This document shows, piece after piece, positions 1 to 6,486 of a DNA stretch of 10,485 nucleotides. Numbering within the stretch: position 1 is the stretch's first letter; each line of letters opens with the position of its first letter. The translations under genes were made by a program, and so were the position numbers. Under the pieces are notes generated by a model. The model was not told the origin of the DNA. It worked only from the letters and a program-made list of their open reading frames with translations, and ran no database searches. The DNA is from DATKQI01 sp035532755 (lineage in GTDB: Bacteria; Pseudomonadota; Alphaproteobacteria; Acetobacterales; Acetobacteraceae). The DNA is taken from positions 1 to 10,485 of the forward strand of contig DATKQI010000035.1 in the NCBI GenBank assembly GCA_035532755.1. Reading direction: 5' to 3'.

Positions 1-291
1 GCCGCCTGGATGCGCTTCCTGGCCGGGCGGAGCGATTCGGGCGCGGTCCTCACCCCGTCCGACCCGCTGGCCGGTCGGTTGACCGCGCTGGCGCGGGGTG
101 CGGCCACACCCGCCGCGCAGGTGGCCGCCCTGCTGGGCGTGGCCGAGGTGTTCGGCACGGACCTGCCGGGCCATCCGGGCTTCCGGCAGGTGCTGACGCA
201 TGCGGCCGAAATGCTGGCCGCGGCCGGCGTCGCGCGAACGCTGCAAGACTGGCCGACCGACTCCGCGAACAAGAAACGACAGGGAGGATGA
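1..291 (+). CDS. Mannitol dehydrogenase / fructuronate reductase family protein, C-terminal part
   Basis: This is the last 96 codons of a gene that starts before the window; the frame is open from base 1 and ends at TGA 289-291. The visible part begins AAWMRFLAG, then a DSGAVLTPSDPLA stretch, an AALLGVAEVFGTDLPGHPGF stretch and a closing helix. This matches the helical C-terminal domain of the long-chain polyol dehydrogenase family (MtlD, UxuB, UxaB), in which a W-M-R-Y/F-L-x-G motif, an SDP motif and an FGxDLPxxxxF motif recur. Family members are cytoplasmic NAD(P)-dependent enzymes that interconvert sugar alcohols or uronates and keto sugars. The catalytic core (Lys-x-x-x-x-Asn-x-x-His) lies outside the window, so substrate cannot be assigned. 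An AGGGAGG at 281-287 near the stop suggests that a translationally coupled gene follows, or once followed. Confidence 0.85.
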   Translation, partial: AAWMRFLAGRSDSGAVLTPSDPLAGRLTALARGAATPAAQVAALLGVAEVFGTDLPGHPGFRQVLTHAAEMLAAAGVARTLQDWPTDSANKKRQGG

Positions 292-377
292 GATGGACGA
301 GACGGCACGGGCTCGCGGGAACGCTCGCGGTCGCGCCTCTCATAGGGGGCGCGGAGGGCCGGTGCGAATCCGGGTGA
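288..377 (+). pseudogene. Possible remnant: short signal-peptide-like ORF overlapping the polyol dehydrogenase stop
   Basis: ATG 288 overlaps the TGA of the upstream gene (ATGA, four bases), and the frame reads 29 codons to TGA 375-377. The product starts MRWTRRHG, continues with a hydrophobic stretch (LAGTLAVAPLIGG) and ends AEGRCESG. That is the layout of a Sec signal peptide with nothing after it. The tail overlaps the last bases of the opposite-strand glycosyltransferase. It could be the leftover 5' end of an operon partner cut off by rearrangement, a real tiny secreted or membrane peptide, or chance. A weakness is that AGGGAGG at 281-287 touches ATG 288 and is better spaced for the out-of-frame ATG 293, whose product is Arg-rich and not protein-like. 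Confidence 0.25.
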
Positions 378-1269
378 AGGCGCGCGCCGGATCGTACATT
401 TCCATTTCATATCGAAAAATGAAACCCCGGACCAGCGCCGCCGCCAGGGCCAGCTTCGCCGCAAGGCCCGGCGCGGTGGCGACCCGCCGGCACAGTCGCA
501 TCGCCGCCATCGCCGCTGCCGCGAGCCCGAAATGGGTGCGGACGGTGGCGATCTCGTTGCGCACGCCGTAGCGGTATTTCCACAGGTTGGCGGCCGTCAC
601 CGCGCGGAAATCGGCCCCGGCATTCACCGCCATCCGATGCACCGCGACGCTGGACAAGGCGCACAGCCCGACCATGTCGGCGGTGATGCGCAAGGTATAG
701 TCGTTGTCGTCGTACCAGATGAAGAACGCGGCCGCCGGCAGCCCCTTGCGCAGGATCACCTCCCGCGGGAGCAGCAGCGAGACGAAGGTTGCCGTCTGCA
801 CGCTCGCCACCGGCCAGTCGGCGCTGTACCAGCGATCCCAGTCCGCTTGTGGTGTGGACCGGTTCATCTCCGCCGCGCTGCCGTCGGTCCAGACCACACG
901 GGAGCAGACGAAGCCGAGCGGCAGGATCGGCGCGAAATGGTCGTGGGTGGCGACCAGCCGGCCCAGCGCATCGGCGGCCGGCAGCACGTCGTCATCCATC
1001 AGCCAGACCTGGTCCGCGCCGTGATGCAGCGCGAGCCGGATGCCGGCCGCGAATCCGCCCGCGCCCCCCAGGTTGGCCTCCGTCTGGTAGAACCGGACCC
1101 GGTCATCTGCCGCGTGCCTCTCCCGCAGGGCAGCGCACACGGCGGGATCGTCGTTGTTGTCCACCACGACGGCAAGATCGACCGCTCGGCTCTGCCCCAG
1201 CACCGCGGCGAGGCATGCCGCCAGCAGATCCGTCCGCCCGCGCGTGACGATGACGGCGACGATCTTCAT
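340..1269 (-). CDS. Glycosyltransferase family 2 protein (GT-A fold)
   Basis: A 309-residue cytoplasmic or membrane-associated sugar transferase. The N-terminus MKIVAVIVTRGR is the first beta strand of the GT-A fold. A nucleotide-binding VVVDNNDD segment lies at about 34-41, an NLGGAGGFAAGI motif at 66-77, and the metal-binding DDD at 92-94 in the WLMDDDV context. An acceptor-side acidic motif WYDDNDY is at 185-191, with a likely base-associated His211 in VHR. The NLGGAGG plus W-x-DD-x-DY pattern resembles the GT2 branch that includes GlfT-type galactofuranosyl and rhamnosyl transferases, but donor and acceptor cannot be read from the sequence. The C-terminus (about 245-285) is Ala/Leu-rich and may associate with the membrane. 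The start at 1269 is preferred to an in-frame ATG 29 codons upstream, because that extension is Pro-rich and precedes the fold's first strand; a GGTGG-like site precedes 1269. It is divergent from the EipB-like gene. Confidence 0.88.
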   Translation of the reverse strand: MKIVAVIVTRGRTDLLAACLAAVLGQSRAVDLAVVVDNNDDPAVCAALRERHAADDRVRFYQTEANLGGAGGFAAGIRLALHHGADQVWLMDDDVLPAADALGRLVATHDHFAPILPLGFVCSRVVWTDGSAAEMNRSTPQADWDRWYSADWPVASVQTATFVSLLLPREVILRKGLPAAAFFIWYDDNDYTLRITADMVGLCALSSVAVHRMAVNAGADFRAVTAANLWKYRYGVRNEIATVRTHFGLAAAAMAAMRLCRRVATAPGLAAKLALAAALVRGFIFRYEMEMYDPARAFTRIRTGPPRPL

Positions 1270-1370
1270 CGCCACCTGCACCGGACCCCCGCCCGGCGGT
1301 TCGCATGGCGCTGGTGCGGTGCGGAAGGAACGCGGTATCGTGGCCAGCCAAGCCACAGGGTTCCCTCCGC

Positions 1371-2171
1371 ATGTTCCATCGCCGCGCGGCGTTCGCTCTC
1401 GCCGCCATTCTTGCCTGGACCAGTTCTCCCGTGGCCCGTGCGGCCGGGTCCGCGGGGCTTGCCGCGCATCGCGCCGCCTACCGCCTCGGCCTCGCCACCG
1501 CGCGCAACAACGATGTGGTGGATGCCACCGGCACGATGACTTTCAAGGTGATGAACGCCTGCGACGGCTGGGCGGTACAGCAGCGGCTGACGCTCGCGGT
1601 GGTGAACCGCCAGGGGCCAGATACCCGCACGATTTCCAATGACGTGACGTGGGAGGCGAAGAATGGCCTGTCCTTCCAGTTCCGGCTGACCGAGGCCACC
1701 AACGGCGGCACGCCCGACCGCCTCGCCGGCACCGCCACGCTCACCCGCCCCGGCGGCCCCGGCATGGCGATCTACACCGCGCCGCGATCCTACAGCGTGG
1801 CGCTGCCGGCCGGCACGCTGTTCCCGATGGCACAGACAGCCGCATTGATCGCGGCCGCGCATGCCGGACATCATTTCCTCGCCGTGCCATTGTTCGACGG
1901 CACATCGGCGCATGGCGCGCAGGACAGCTTCACCGTCATCACCAAACGCCGCCCACCCGGCCCCGCACCCTATCCCGCGCTCGCGAGCCTCGCCAGCCAG
2001 CGCGTGCATATCGGCTTCTTCCGCCCCGGGCCCGCGACCATGCTGCCGGATTTCCAGACCGCGATGCGCTACTGGGACAACGGCGTGGCCGACGGGCTGA
2101 AGCTCGATTTCGGCGACGTGGTGGTGGGTGGAAAGCTCACGAGCTTCCATCTGCTGCCCAGCCATTGCTGA
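1371..2171 (+). CDS. eipB: EipB-like periplasmic envelope-integrity protein (DUF1849)
   Basis: A 266-residue exported protein. Residues 1-24 form a signal peptide (MFHRRAAF, a hydrophobic core, then ending ARA before AGS). The mature part begins with the family-typical HRAAYRLGLA and later carries a TGTMTFKVMNACDGW segment. Cys64 in CDGW and Cys266, the very last residue, correspond to the conserved disulfide pair described for Brucella EipB, whose beta-spiral fold is closed by such a bond. In Brucella, EipB is a periplasmic protein needed for cell-envelope integrity; its molecular activity is not settled. An in-frame start 22 codons upstream (1305) was rejected because it would bury the signal peptide behind a charged, Cys-containing extension. 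No good Shine-Dalgarno site is visible. The gene ends 27 bases before the end of the convergent CHAP gene. Confidence 0.87.
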   Translation: MFHRRAAFALAAILAWTSSPVARAAGSAGLAAHRAAYRLGLATARNNDVVDATGTMTFKVMNACDGWAVQQRLTLAVVNRQGPDTRTISNDVTWEAKNGLSFQFRLTEATNGGTPDRLAGTATLTRPGGPGMAIYTAPRSYSVALPAGTLFPMAQTAALIAAAHAGHHFLAVPLFDGTSAHGAQDSFTVITKRRPPGPAPYPALASLASQRVHIGFFRPGPATMLPDFQTAMRYWDNGVADGLKLDFGDVVVGGKLTSFHLLPSHC

Positions 2172-2198
2172 CGCCGACGATTCTATCGCAGGGCACGC

Positions 2199-2714
2199 CT
2201 ATTCCGTCGCCACGCGCTGCTCCAGGTCCTGCGGCGTGGGTTCTGATGGCGGCAGGATGAAGCCGTAGGTCCGATAGGTGGAAATGCCCATCTGGTTGAC
2301 CGGCGGATACCACACGCGCACCGCGCGCCACGTGTTGCCGGACGAGACATCGATCACCGGCTGGCCGGTGTTGATGCGCCCGCGGGTCCAGTTCGCATGC
2401 GCGACCAGGATCTCCCGCCGGGACAGCACGGCGGTCACCACCGCCACATGGCCGTCGGGCATGGCCGCCGTCGGGCGGAACACCAGCACGCTGCCGATCA
2501 TGGGCGCATGGGCCCGCGCATAATGGCCGCGCGCCGCGGCCCACCACTGCCACGCATCGCCCGGCAGGCTGATGCCGGATACCTCGGCCGCGAACGGCAC
2601 GCAGGTCAGCCTCGTCCGGGTGCCGATCGGCACCCCGACACCAGGGCCGCCCGAGGCGCAGGCCGACAGGCCAAGGCCCGCCAGCATGAGCAGGATCGGC
2701 GCCGCATGCCGCAT
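2199..2714 (-). CDS. CHAP-domain lipoprotein, putative peptidoglycan amidase/endopeptidase
   Basis: A 171-residue protein with a lipoprotein signal: MRHAAPILLMLAGLG followed by lipobox LSAC, so Cys19 would be lipidated. The CHAP (NlpC/P60-like cysteine peptidase) fold follows directly. The nucleophile is Cys38 in TCVPFA, with the family's DAWQWW helix at about 53-58. The catalytic His89 is in DGHVAVV and the polar third residue Asn108 in HANW. A VLVF strand (77-80) before the His is also typical. Expected action is cleavage of peptidoglycan stem-peptide bonds from a membrane-anchored periplasmic position; the bond cut is not inferable. It is short for a lysin and has no separate wall-binding domain, which fits a housekeeping remodelling enzyme or a modifier of small substrates. 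It is convergent with the EipB-like gene, with no hairpin terminator in the 27-base gap. Confidence 0.88.
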   Translation of the reverse strand: MRHAAPILLMLAGLGLSACASGGPGVGVPIGTRTRLTCVPFAAEVSGISLPGDAWQWWAAARGHYARAHAPMIGSVLVFRPTAAMPDGHVAVVTAVLSRREILVAHANWTRGRINTGQPVIDVSSGNTWRAVRVWYPPVNQMGISTYRTYGFILPPSEPTPQDLEQRVATE

Positions 2715-3071
2715 TGCAACATTCCCCTCGATCCGCGCAGGTCAGCCAAGCGATTCGATCAGGGGAAAGGCTAATAAATCCTTGTTTCTTCTGCAATCAC
2801 TCATTCTTTCCATGAAGGCCGGGTTGCCCGATCGGATATCCTTCCAAAACCTCACATTCGGGAAAGGCCGCCTTAACCAGCCGCCCCTGATCCTGTTCCC
2901 CGAGGCCGCATCGGTCTCGTGTTTCCTCCCCGATTCGGCGCCGGTTGCGCGCCGGACCTGCGGGGGCGGCTCCATCCGGGCAACAGCCTGCGTGGCGGAG
3001 CCGCCCCCATTTTTTTGCGCACGCCTTTTCCCTCTTTCGTCCCGCGCGAACCCGACGCAGCATGCAGCCCC
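2715..3071. other. 357-base gene-free region with structured leader before the amidase pair
   Basis: No reading frame here resembles a protein on either strand. The left part (about 2765-2860) is clearly richer in A and T than its surroundings and probably holds the minus-strand promoter of the CHAP gene, though I could not fix convincing -35/-10 boxes. The right part (2936-3016) holds two successive hairpins: CGGCGC paired with GCGCCG (2936-2941/2949-2954), then a strong terminator-like stem-loop. This suggests a plus-strand transcript that starts within the region and can end before the AtzG-like gene. Confidence 0.5.
2962..3016 (+). terminator. Strong intrinsic terminator or attenuator, plus strand
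   Basis: The arms GGGGGCGGCTCC (2962-2973) and GGAGCCGCCCCC (2997-3008) form a perfect 12-bp GC-rich stem with a 23-base loop. One A and then seven T (3010-3016) follow, the classic rho-independent layout. It works only in the plus direction, since the minus strand has no T-run on its far side. There is no plus-strand gene upstream within about 790 bases (the EipB-like gene ends at 2171), and the AtzG-like start is 55 bases downstream. It is therefore either an attenuator in the leader of the amidase genes or the end of a small RNA. Confidence 0.75.
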
Positions 3072-3248
3072 ATGAACGCCGATCTTATTGCTGCCCGCGC
3101 CCGCGCCGCCGGCCTGGACCAGGCCCTGGCCAACTTTCCCGATGACGTGATCGCCGCCGCCGAGATCGCCGGCGCCGCCGAACCCGCCCCGCCGGACAGC
3201 CCCGCCACCGAACCCTGGCCGCCGATGCAGCCCGGCACCGCGCTGTGA
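3072..3248 (+). CDS. AtzG-like small subunit (DUF4089 family) of an amidase complex
   Basis: A 58-residue protein: an N-terminal helical segment (MNADLIAARARAAGLDQALA), an NFPDDVIAAAEIAG helix, then a Pro/Ala-rich tail containing EPWPPMQPG. This is the pattern of the DUF4089/AtzG-like small proteins that precede amidase-signature genes. In the cyanuric-acid pathway AtzG binds the amidase AtzE and is needed for a stable active complex. By analogy, this one should bind and stabilise the amidase encoded next; that partnership is inferred from family and position. Its stop overlaps the amidase's GTG start (GTGA, four bases), indicating translational coupling. The start at 3072 was chosen because it gives the expected family length; an in-frame extension upstream runs through the terminator hairpin and is not protein-like. 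No clear Shine-Dalgarno site is seen. Confidence 0.72.
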   Translation: MNADLIAARARAAGLDQALANFPDDVIAAAEIAGAAEPAPPDSPATEPWPPMQPGTAL

Positions 3249-4654
3249 CCGACCTGCATTGGCTGACGGCGGCGGAAGCCGCCGCGGCGTTCCGCGCCCG
3301 CACGCTCTCGCCGGTGGAGTACCTCCAGGCGCTGCTCGCCCGCATCGCTGCCGTCGACCCGCAGATCAACGCCTTCATCCGCCTGGACGCCGATGCCGCC
3401 CTGGCCGCCGCCCGCGCCGCCGAGGCGGAGATCGCCGCCGGCCGCGCCCGCGGCCCGCTGCACGGCATTCCGGTCGGCATCAAGGACATCATCGACGTCG
3501 CCGGCCTGCCCACCACCTGCCATTCGCGCGTGCTGCTGGACAATGTCGCGGCCGCCGACGCCGCGGTGGTGGCGCGGCTGCGCGCGGCGGGGGCCATTCC
3601 GTTCGGCAAGCTCTCCACCCATGAATTCGCCATCGGCGGCCCGAGCTTCGACCTGCCGTTCCCGCCCGCGCGCAACCCGTGGAACATCAATCACCACCCG
3701 GGCGGATCGTCCTCCGGCCCCGGCGCCGGGCTCGGCGCCGGGCTGTTCCCGCTCGCCATCGGCTCCGACACCGGCGGGTCGATCCGCAACCCCGCGGCGG
3801 CCTGCGGCGTGGTGGGGCTGAAGCCCACCTACGGCCTCGTCTCCCGCCGCGGCGTGTTTCCGCTCGCCTTCAGCCTCGATCACGTCGGCCCGATGGCCCG
3901 CACGCCGGAAGACGCCGCCTTGCTGCTGGATGCGATCGCGGGCCACGATGCGGCCGATCCCGGCAGCCGGCCCGGCCCGGCCCGCAGCTTCGCCGCCGAC
4001 CTCGATCGCGGCGTGCGGGGGCTGACCATCGGCTACGTGCGCCACTTCCACGAAACCGACACGCCGGCCAACCCCGCCGTCTCCGCCGCGCTCGACGAAG
4101 CCGCGCGGGTGCTGGAGGCGGAGGGCGCGCGGATCGTGCCGATCGCCCTGCCGCCGCTCCCCGATTTCGCCACCGTCAACCGCACCATCCTGTATGCCGA
4201 GGCCTGGGCGGTGCACGCGCCCTGGCTGCGCACCCGCCCGCAGGATTACGGCCGGCTCGGCCGGCGCAACCTGATGGTCGGCGCCTTCCTCGATGCAGGC
4301 GCCTACGTGCAGGCCCAGCGCCACCGTGGCCGGCTGATCGCCGCCGTGCAGGGCGCGTTCCGCGAGGTCGATCTGCTCCTCTGCGCGAGCAACATGGAGC
4401 CGGCGTGCCGGATCGACGATCCCGAGACGATCGGCCGCACCTATTCCCGCCAGGCCCGCACCCCGTTCAACGTGACCGGCCATCCCGCGCTCGCCATGCT
4501 GTCCGGCTTCACCGCTTCCGGTTCGGCAGCCGAGGGGATGCCGCTGGCCCTCCAACTCGTCGGCCGGTATTTCGAGGACGGCACGGTGCTGCGCGCCGCC
4601 GCCGCCTTCCGGCGCGCCACGAACTGGCACACCCGCCGCCCGCCATTGGCCTGA
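3245..4654 (+). CDS. Amidase-signature-family hydrolase (AtzE/GatA-like)
   Basis: A 469-residue cytoplasmic amidase, near the usual family length. The Ser-cisSer-Lys catalytic set is complete: Lys80 in GIKDIIDVAG, cis-Ser155 in PGGSSSGPG, and nucleophile Ser179 in GSDTGGSIRNP. The signature continues through CGVVGLKPTYGLVSR and SLDHVGPMART, and the C-terminal part contains the typical TPFNVTGHPAL and LPLQLVGR-like segments. It hydrolyses a C-N amide bond of an unknown substrate. The overlapping AtzG-like gene points to the AtzE-type branch (carboxybiuret-like or other small amides) rather than to tRNA amidotransferase, and no GatB or GatC lies nearby. The GTG start at 3245 overlaps the preceding stop, so translation is probably coupled. 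A small deviation is GGSSSGPG, where GatA enzymes usually have GGSSGGS. Substrate assignment is not possible from the sequence. Confidence 0.88.
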   Translation: MTDLHWLTAAEAAAAFRARTLSPVEYLQALLARIAAVDPQINAFIRLDADAALAAARAAEAEIAAGRARGPLHGIPVGIKDIIDVAGLPTTCHSRVLLDNVAAADAAVVARLRAAGAIPFGKLSTHEFAIGGPSFDLPFPPARNPWNINHHPGGSSSGPGAGLGAGLFPLAIGSDTGGSIRNPAAACGVVGLKPTYGLVSRRGVFPLAFSLDHVGPMARTPEDAALLLDAIAGHDAADPGSRPGPARSFAADLDRGVRGLTIGYVRHFHETDTPANPAVSAALDEAARVLEAEGARIVPIALPPLPDFATVNRTILYAEAWAVHAPWLRTRPQDYGRLGRRNLMVGAFLDAGAYVQAQRHRGRLIAAVQGAFREVDLLLCASNMEPACRIDDPETIGRTYSRQARTPFNVTGHPALAMLSGFTASGSAAEGMPLALQLVGRYFEDGTVLRAAAAFRRATNWHTRRPPLA

Positions 4655-4674
4655 ACCCCAGCCACGCCTATATC
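4646..4674 (+). promoter_or_regulatory. Candidate promoter for a nearly leaderless moeB-like transcript
   Basis: TTGGCC (4646-4651), a 17-base spacer and TATATC (4669-4674) make a plausible sigma-70-type promoter across the amidase stop codon. Transcription would start about at 4681-4683, at or just before the ATG at 4683. No Shine-Dalgarno motif precedes that ATG, which fits a leaderless message. It is weak by base match, and ordinary read-through from the amidase gene is an equal alternative. Confidence 0.3.
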
Positions 4675-4682
4675 CGGTCCCG

Positions 4683-5504
4683 ATGGACCTGGATTTTTCC
4701 GAGGACGAAATCCGCCGCTACTCCCGCCACATCCTGTTGCAGGAAGTGGGCGGCACCGGGCAGGCGCGGCTGCGCGCCGCACGGGTGCTGGTGGTCGGTG
4801 CCGGCGGCCTGGGCAGCCCGCTCGCGATGTACCTCGCCGCCGCCGGCATCGGCACCATCGGCATCGTGGATGACGACGTGGTGGAAGTCTCGAATCTCCA
4901 GCGCCAGATCGCCCACACCACCGCGCGCATCGGCACCGCCAAGGTGTTTTCCGTGGCGGAAGCCGCCCACGCGATCAATCCCACCGTGCGGGTGGTGCCG
5001 CATTCCGCCCGCCTCGGCCCGGACAACGTCGCCGCGCTGATCGCGGAGTACGACATCGTCTGCGACGGCACCGACAACTTCGCCACCCGCTTCCTGCTGG
5101 CCGATGCCTGCGTGCTGGGCCGCCGCACGCTCGTCTCCGCCGCCGTGCTGCGCTTCGAGGGCCAGTTGTCCACCTTCAAGCCGCACGCGCACGAAGCCGG
5201 CCCGTGCTACCGCTGCCTCTATCCCGCCCCGCCGCCCGACGGCCTCGTGCCCAGTTGCAGCGAGGCCGGCGTGCTGGGCGCTGTGACAGGCGTGATGGGC
5301 ACGCTGCAAGCAACGGAGGTGCTGAAGGAAATCCTCGGCATCGGCGAAAGCCTGTCCGGCCGGCTGCTGATCTGGGATGCGCTCGACACGCGCTTCCGCA
5401 CCATCCGCCTGCGCAAGGACCCCGCCTGCCCGCTCTGCGGCCCCGCCGCGACCATCCGGGATCTCTCGGCGCACCGCGCGGCGGAAGCTGCCTGTGCCGT
5501 CTGA
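4683..5504 (+). CDS. moeB: MoeB/ThiF/HesA-family E1-like adenylyltransferase
   Basis: A 273-residue protein that should adenylate the C-terminal Gly of a small ubiquitin-like sulfur carrier (MoaD or ThiS type) with ATP, as a cytoplasmic dimer. The N-terminus RRYSRHILL supplies the arginine finger (Arg15). The glycine loop GAGGLG is at 39-44, DDDVVEVSNLQRQ at 63-75 gives Arg74, and Lys87 and Asp131 (DGTDN) complete the ATP site; all sit one residue past their E. coli MoeB counterparts. Zn is held by CYRC (Cys175, Cys178) and CPLC (Cys249, Cys252). The conserved Cys192 in PSCSEAGVLG matches the position of the reactive Cys of ThiF-like enzymes. There is no C-terminal rhodanese domain. About twenty extra residues follow the last zinc pair. 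No moaD, thiS or moaE lies nearby, so molybdopterin versus thiamine or another sulfur pathway is open; the symbol rests on family similarity only. It overlaps the DsrE-family gene by 11 bases. Confidence 0.87.
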   Translation: MDLDFSEDEIRRYSRHILLQEVGGTGQARLRAARVLVVGAGGLGSPLAMYLAAAGIGTIGIVDDDVVEVSNLQRQIAHTTARIGTAKVFSVAEAAHAINPTVRVVPHSARLGPDNVAALIAEYDIVCDGTDNFATRFLLADACVLGRRTLVSAAVLRFEGQLSTFKPHAHEAGPCYRCLYPAPPPDGLVPSCSEAGVLGAVTGVMGTLQATEVLKEILGIGESLSGRLLIWDALDTRFRTIRLRKDPACPLCGPAATIRDLSAHRAAEAACAV

Positions 5505-5874
5505 GCCGCTCGGCATCCTGCTGCTCTCGGGCGCGCATGACCGGGCGCATTATGCCTTCGTGCTCGCCGCCGGCGCCGCCGCGCTTGGCCGCACGGTGGT
5601 GCTGTTCGCCACCAACACCGGCTGCCGCGCGCTGATGGCCGACTGGTCCACCCTGGGCGATGCCGAACGGGACGCCACGATCCGCGCCCGCGGTGTGGCA
5701 GGGCTCGCGGAACTGCGCGACGCGGCCCGGGAATTCGGCGTGCAGCTTCTCGCCTGCGAGGCCGGGCTGCGGGCCGAGGCGATCGACCCCGCCGCGCTGC
5801 TGCCCGGCGTGGAGGTCTCCGGCATCGCCACCTTCCTCGGCGCGGTGGGCGCTGGCCAGATCGTGACCCTCTGA
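5494..5874 (+). CDS. DsrE-family (DsrE/F/H-like) protein
   Basis: A 126-residue single-domain protein. It opens with the LGILLLSGAHDRAHYAF strand-loop-helix of the DsrE/YchN fold, followed by a helix and the strand TVVLFATNTG. After a connecting region, EFGVQLLACEAGL brings Cys88 into the place of the family's conserved sulfur-handling cysteine. The end, LLPGVEVSGIATFLG, is also family-like. A second Cys44 lies in NTGCR. Members bind or relay sulfur, or act as small oligomeric redox-related proteins; several lack a known role. The GTG start at 5494 has a GGAAG site at 5483-5487 and overlaps the end of the MoeB-like gene by 11 bases, so the two are almost certainly co-translated. That coupling favours a sulfur-transfer role linked to the E1-like enzyme, which is inference. 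Confidence 0.78.
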   Translation: MPSEPLGILLLSGAHDRAHYAFVLAAGAAALGRTVVLFATNTGCRALMADWSTLGDAERDATIRARGVAGLAELRDAAREFGVQLLACEAGLRAEAIDPAALLPGVEVSGIATFLGAVGAGQIVTL

Positions 5875-5924
5875 CCGCCTGCCGCCTCTTGACCCGGCGC
5901 GGCCCGCCTTGGCACGCAGGCGGC

Positions 5925-6485
5925 ATGGTTCCGCGCCGCATCGCCGCCCTGCTGTTCGTGACATCGCTGCTGGCAAGCCCTGCTCTTGCCGCCGCTTCAG
6001 CTACGTCCGTCCCCCATCCGGTGCCGGTGGCCACCCGCCCGGCCAACCCGCCGAAAGGCACCGTCACCCACCTGCCGCTGCCGCGCTTCGTCTCCCTGCG
6101 GTCGAACGATGTGAACCTGCGCGCCGGCCCCGGCTTCCAATACCCGATCAAATGGGTCTTCCGCCGTCGCGGCCTGCCGGTGGAGGTGGTGCGCGAGTTC
6201 GACGTCTGGCGCCTCGTGAAAGACCCGTTCGGCGCCGAAGGCTGGGTGCACGAAGCCACCATCACCGGCTTCCGCGATTTCATCGTGGAAGGGGCCGAAC
6301 GCACCATGCGCCGCGCCCCCAGCAGCGGCGCCCCGGTCGTGGCCCGGCTGATGCCCGGCGTGATCGGCCGCATCCTGCACTGCGCCGCCGGGTCCGACTG
6401 GTGCGAGACGAAGGTGGACCAGCATCGCGGCTGGCTGCGCCGCCAGGATTTCTGGGGCAGCTACGCCGGCGAGAAGGTGAATTGA
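5925..6485 (+). CDS. Secreted bacterial SH3-domain protein
   Basis: A 186-residue exported protein. The signal peptide is at about 1-22 (MVPRRIAALLFVTSLLASPALA), followed by a Pro/Thr-rich linker to residue 52. A bacterial SH3 (SH3b/DUF1058-like) domain starts at FVSLRSNDVNLRAGPG, whose NLRAGPG motif is the family hallmark, and runs through VWRLVKDPFGAEGWVHEATITG to about 115. A second SH3b-like repeat is likely at 120-180 (RTMRRAPSSGAPVVARLMPGVIGRI, then DWCETKVDQHRGWLRRQDFWG). Cys153 and Cys160 could form a periplasmic disulfide. Such domains usually bind peptidoglycan or proteins in the periplasm; no catalytic domain is attached. The start at 5925 is chosen for the signal peptide; an in-frame TTG at 5889 would put charged residues in front of it. 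It begins 50 bases after the DsrE gene and may share its transcript. Confidence 0.85.
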   Translation: MVPRRIAALLFVTSLLASPALAAASATSVPHPVPVATRPANPPKGTVTHLPLPRFVSLRSNDVNLRAGPGFQYPIKWVFRRRGLPVEVVREFDVWRLVKDPFGAEGWVHEATITGFRDFIVEGAERTMRRAPSSGAPVVARLMPGVIGRILHCAAGSDWCETKVDQHRGWLRRQDFWGSYAGEKVN

Positions 6486-6486
6486 T

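Noticed and set aside
293..571. Frame from ATG 293 with a well-placed AGGGAGG site
   Set aside because: The product is Arg/Ala-rich low-complexity sequence and mostly antisense to the glycosyltransferase; the Shine-Dalgarno-like run alone is not enough.
532..1539. 335-residue plus-strand open frame opposite the glycosyltransferase
   Set aside because: Composition is Arg/His/Pro-rich with no domain pattern, and the minus-strand frame has clear GT2 motifs.
2742..2975. 77-codon minus-strand frame in the 2715-3071 gap
   Set aside because: It has no ribosome site and no domain signal, and its beginning lies in the loop/stem of the terminator hairpin.
2873..4630. 585-residue open frame on the minus strand opposite the amidase gene
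   Set aside because: It is a GC-bias shadow: low-complexity Gly/Ala/Arg/His composition, no family motifs, and it runs through a terminator hairpin. The plus-strand amidase has a full catalytic set.
3679..5040. 453-residue Arg/Pro-rich plus-strand frame across amidase and MoeB genes
   Set aside because: It is a frame-shifted reading of two well-supported genes.
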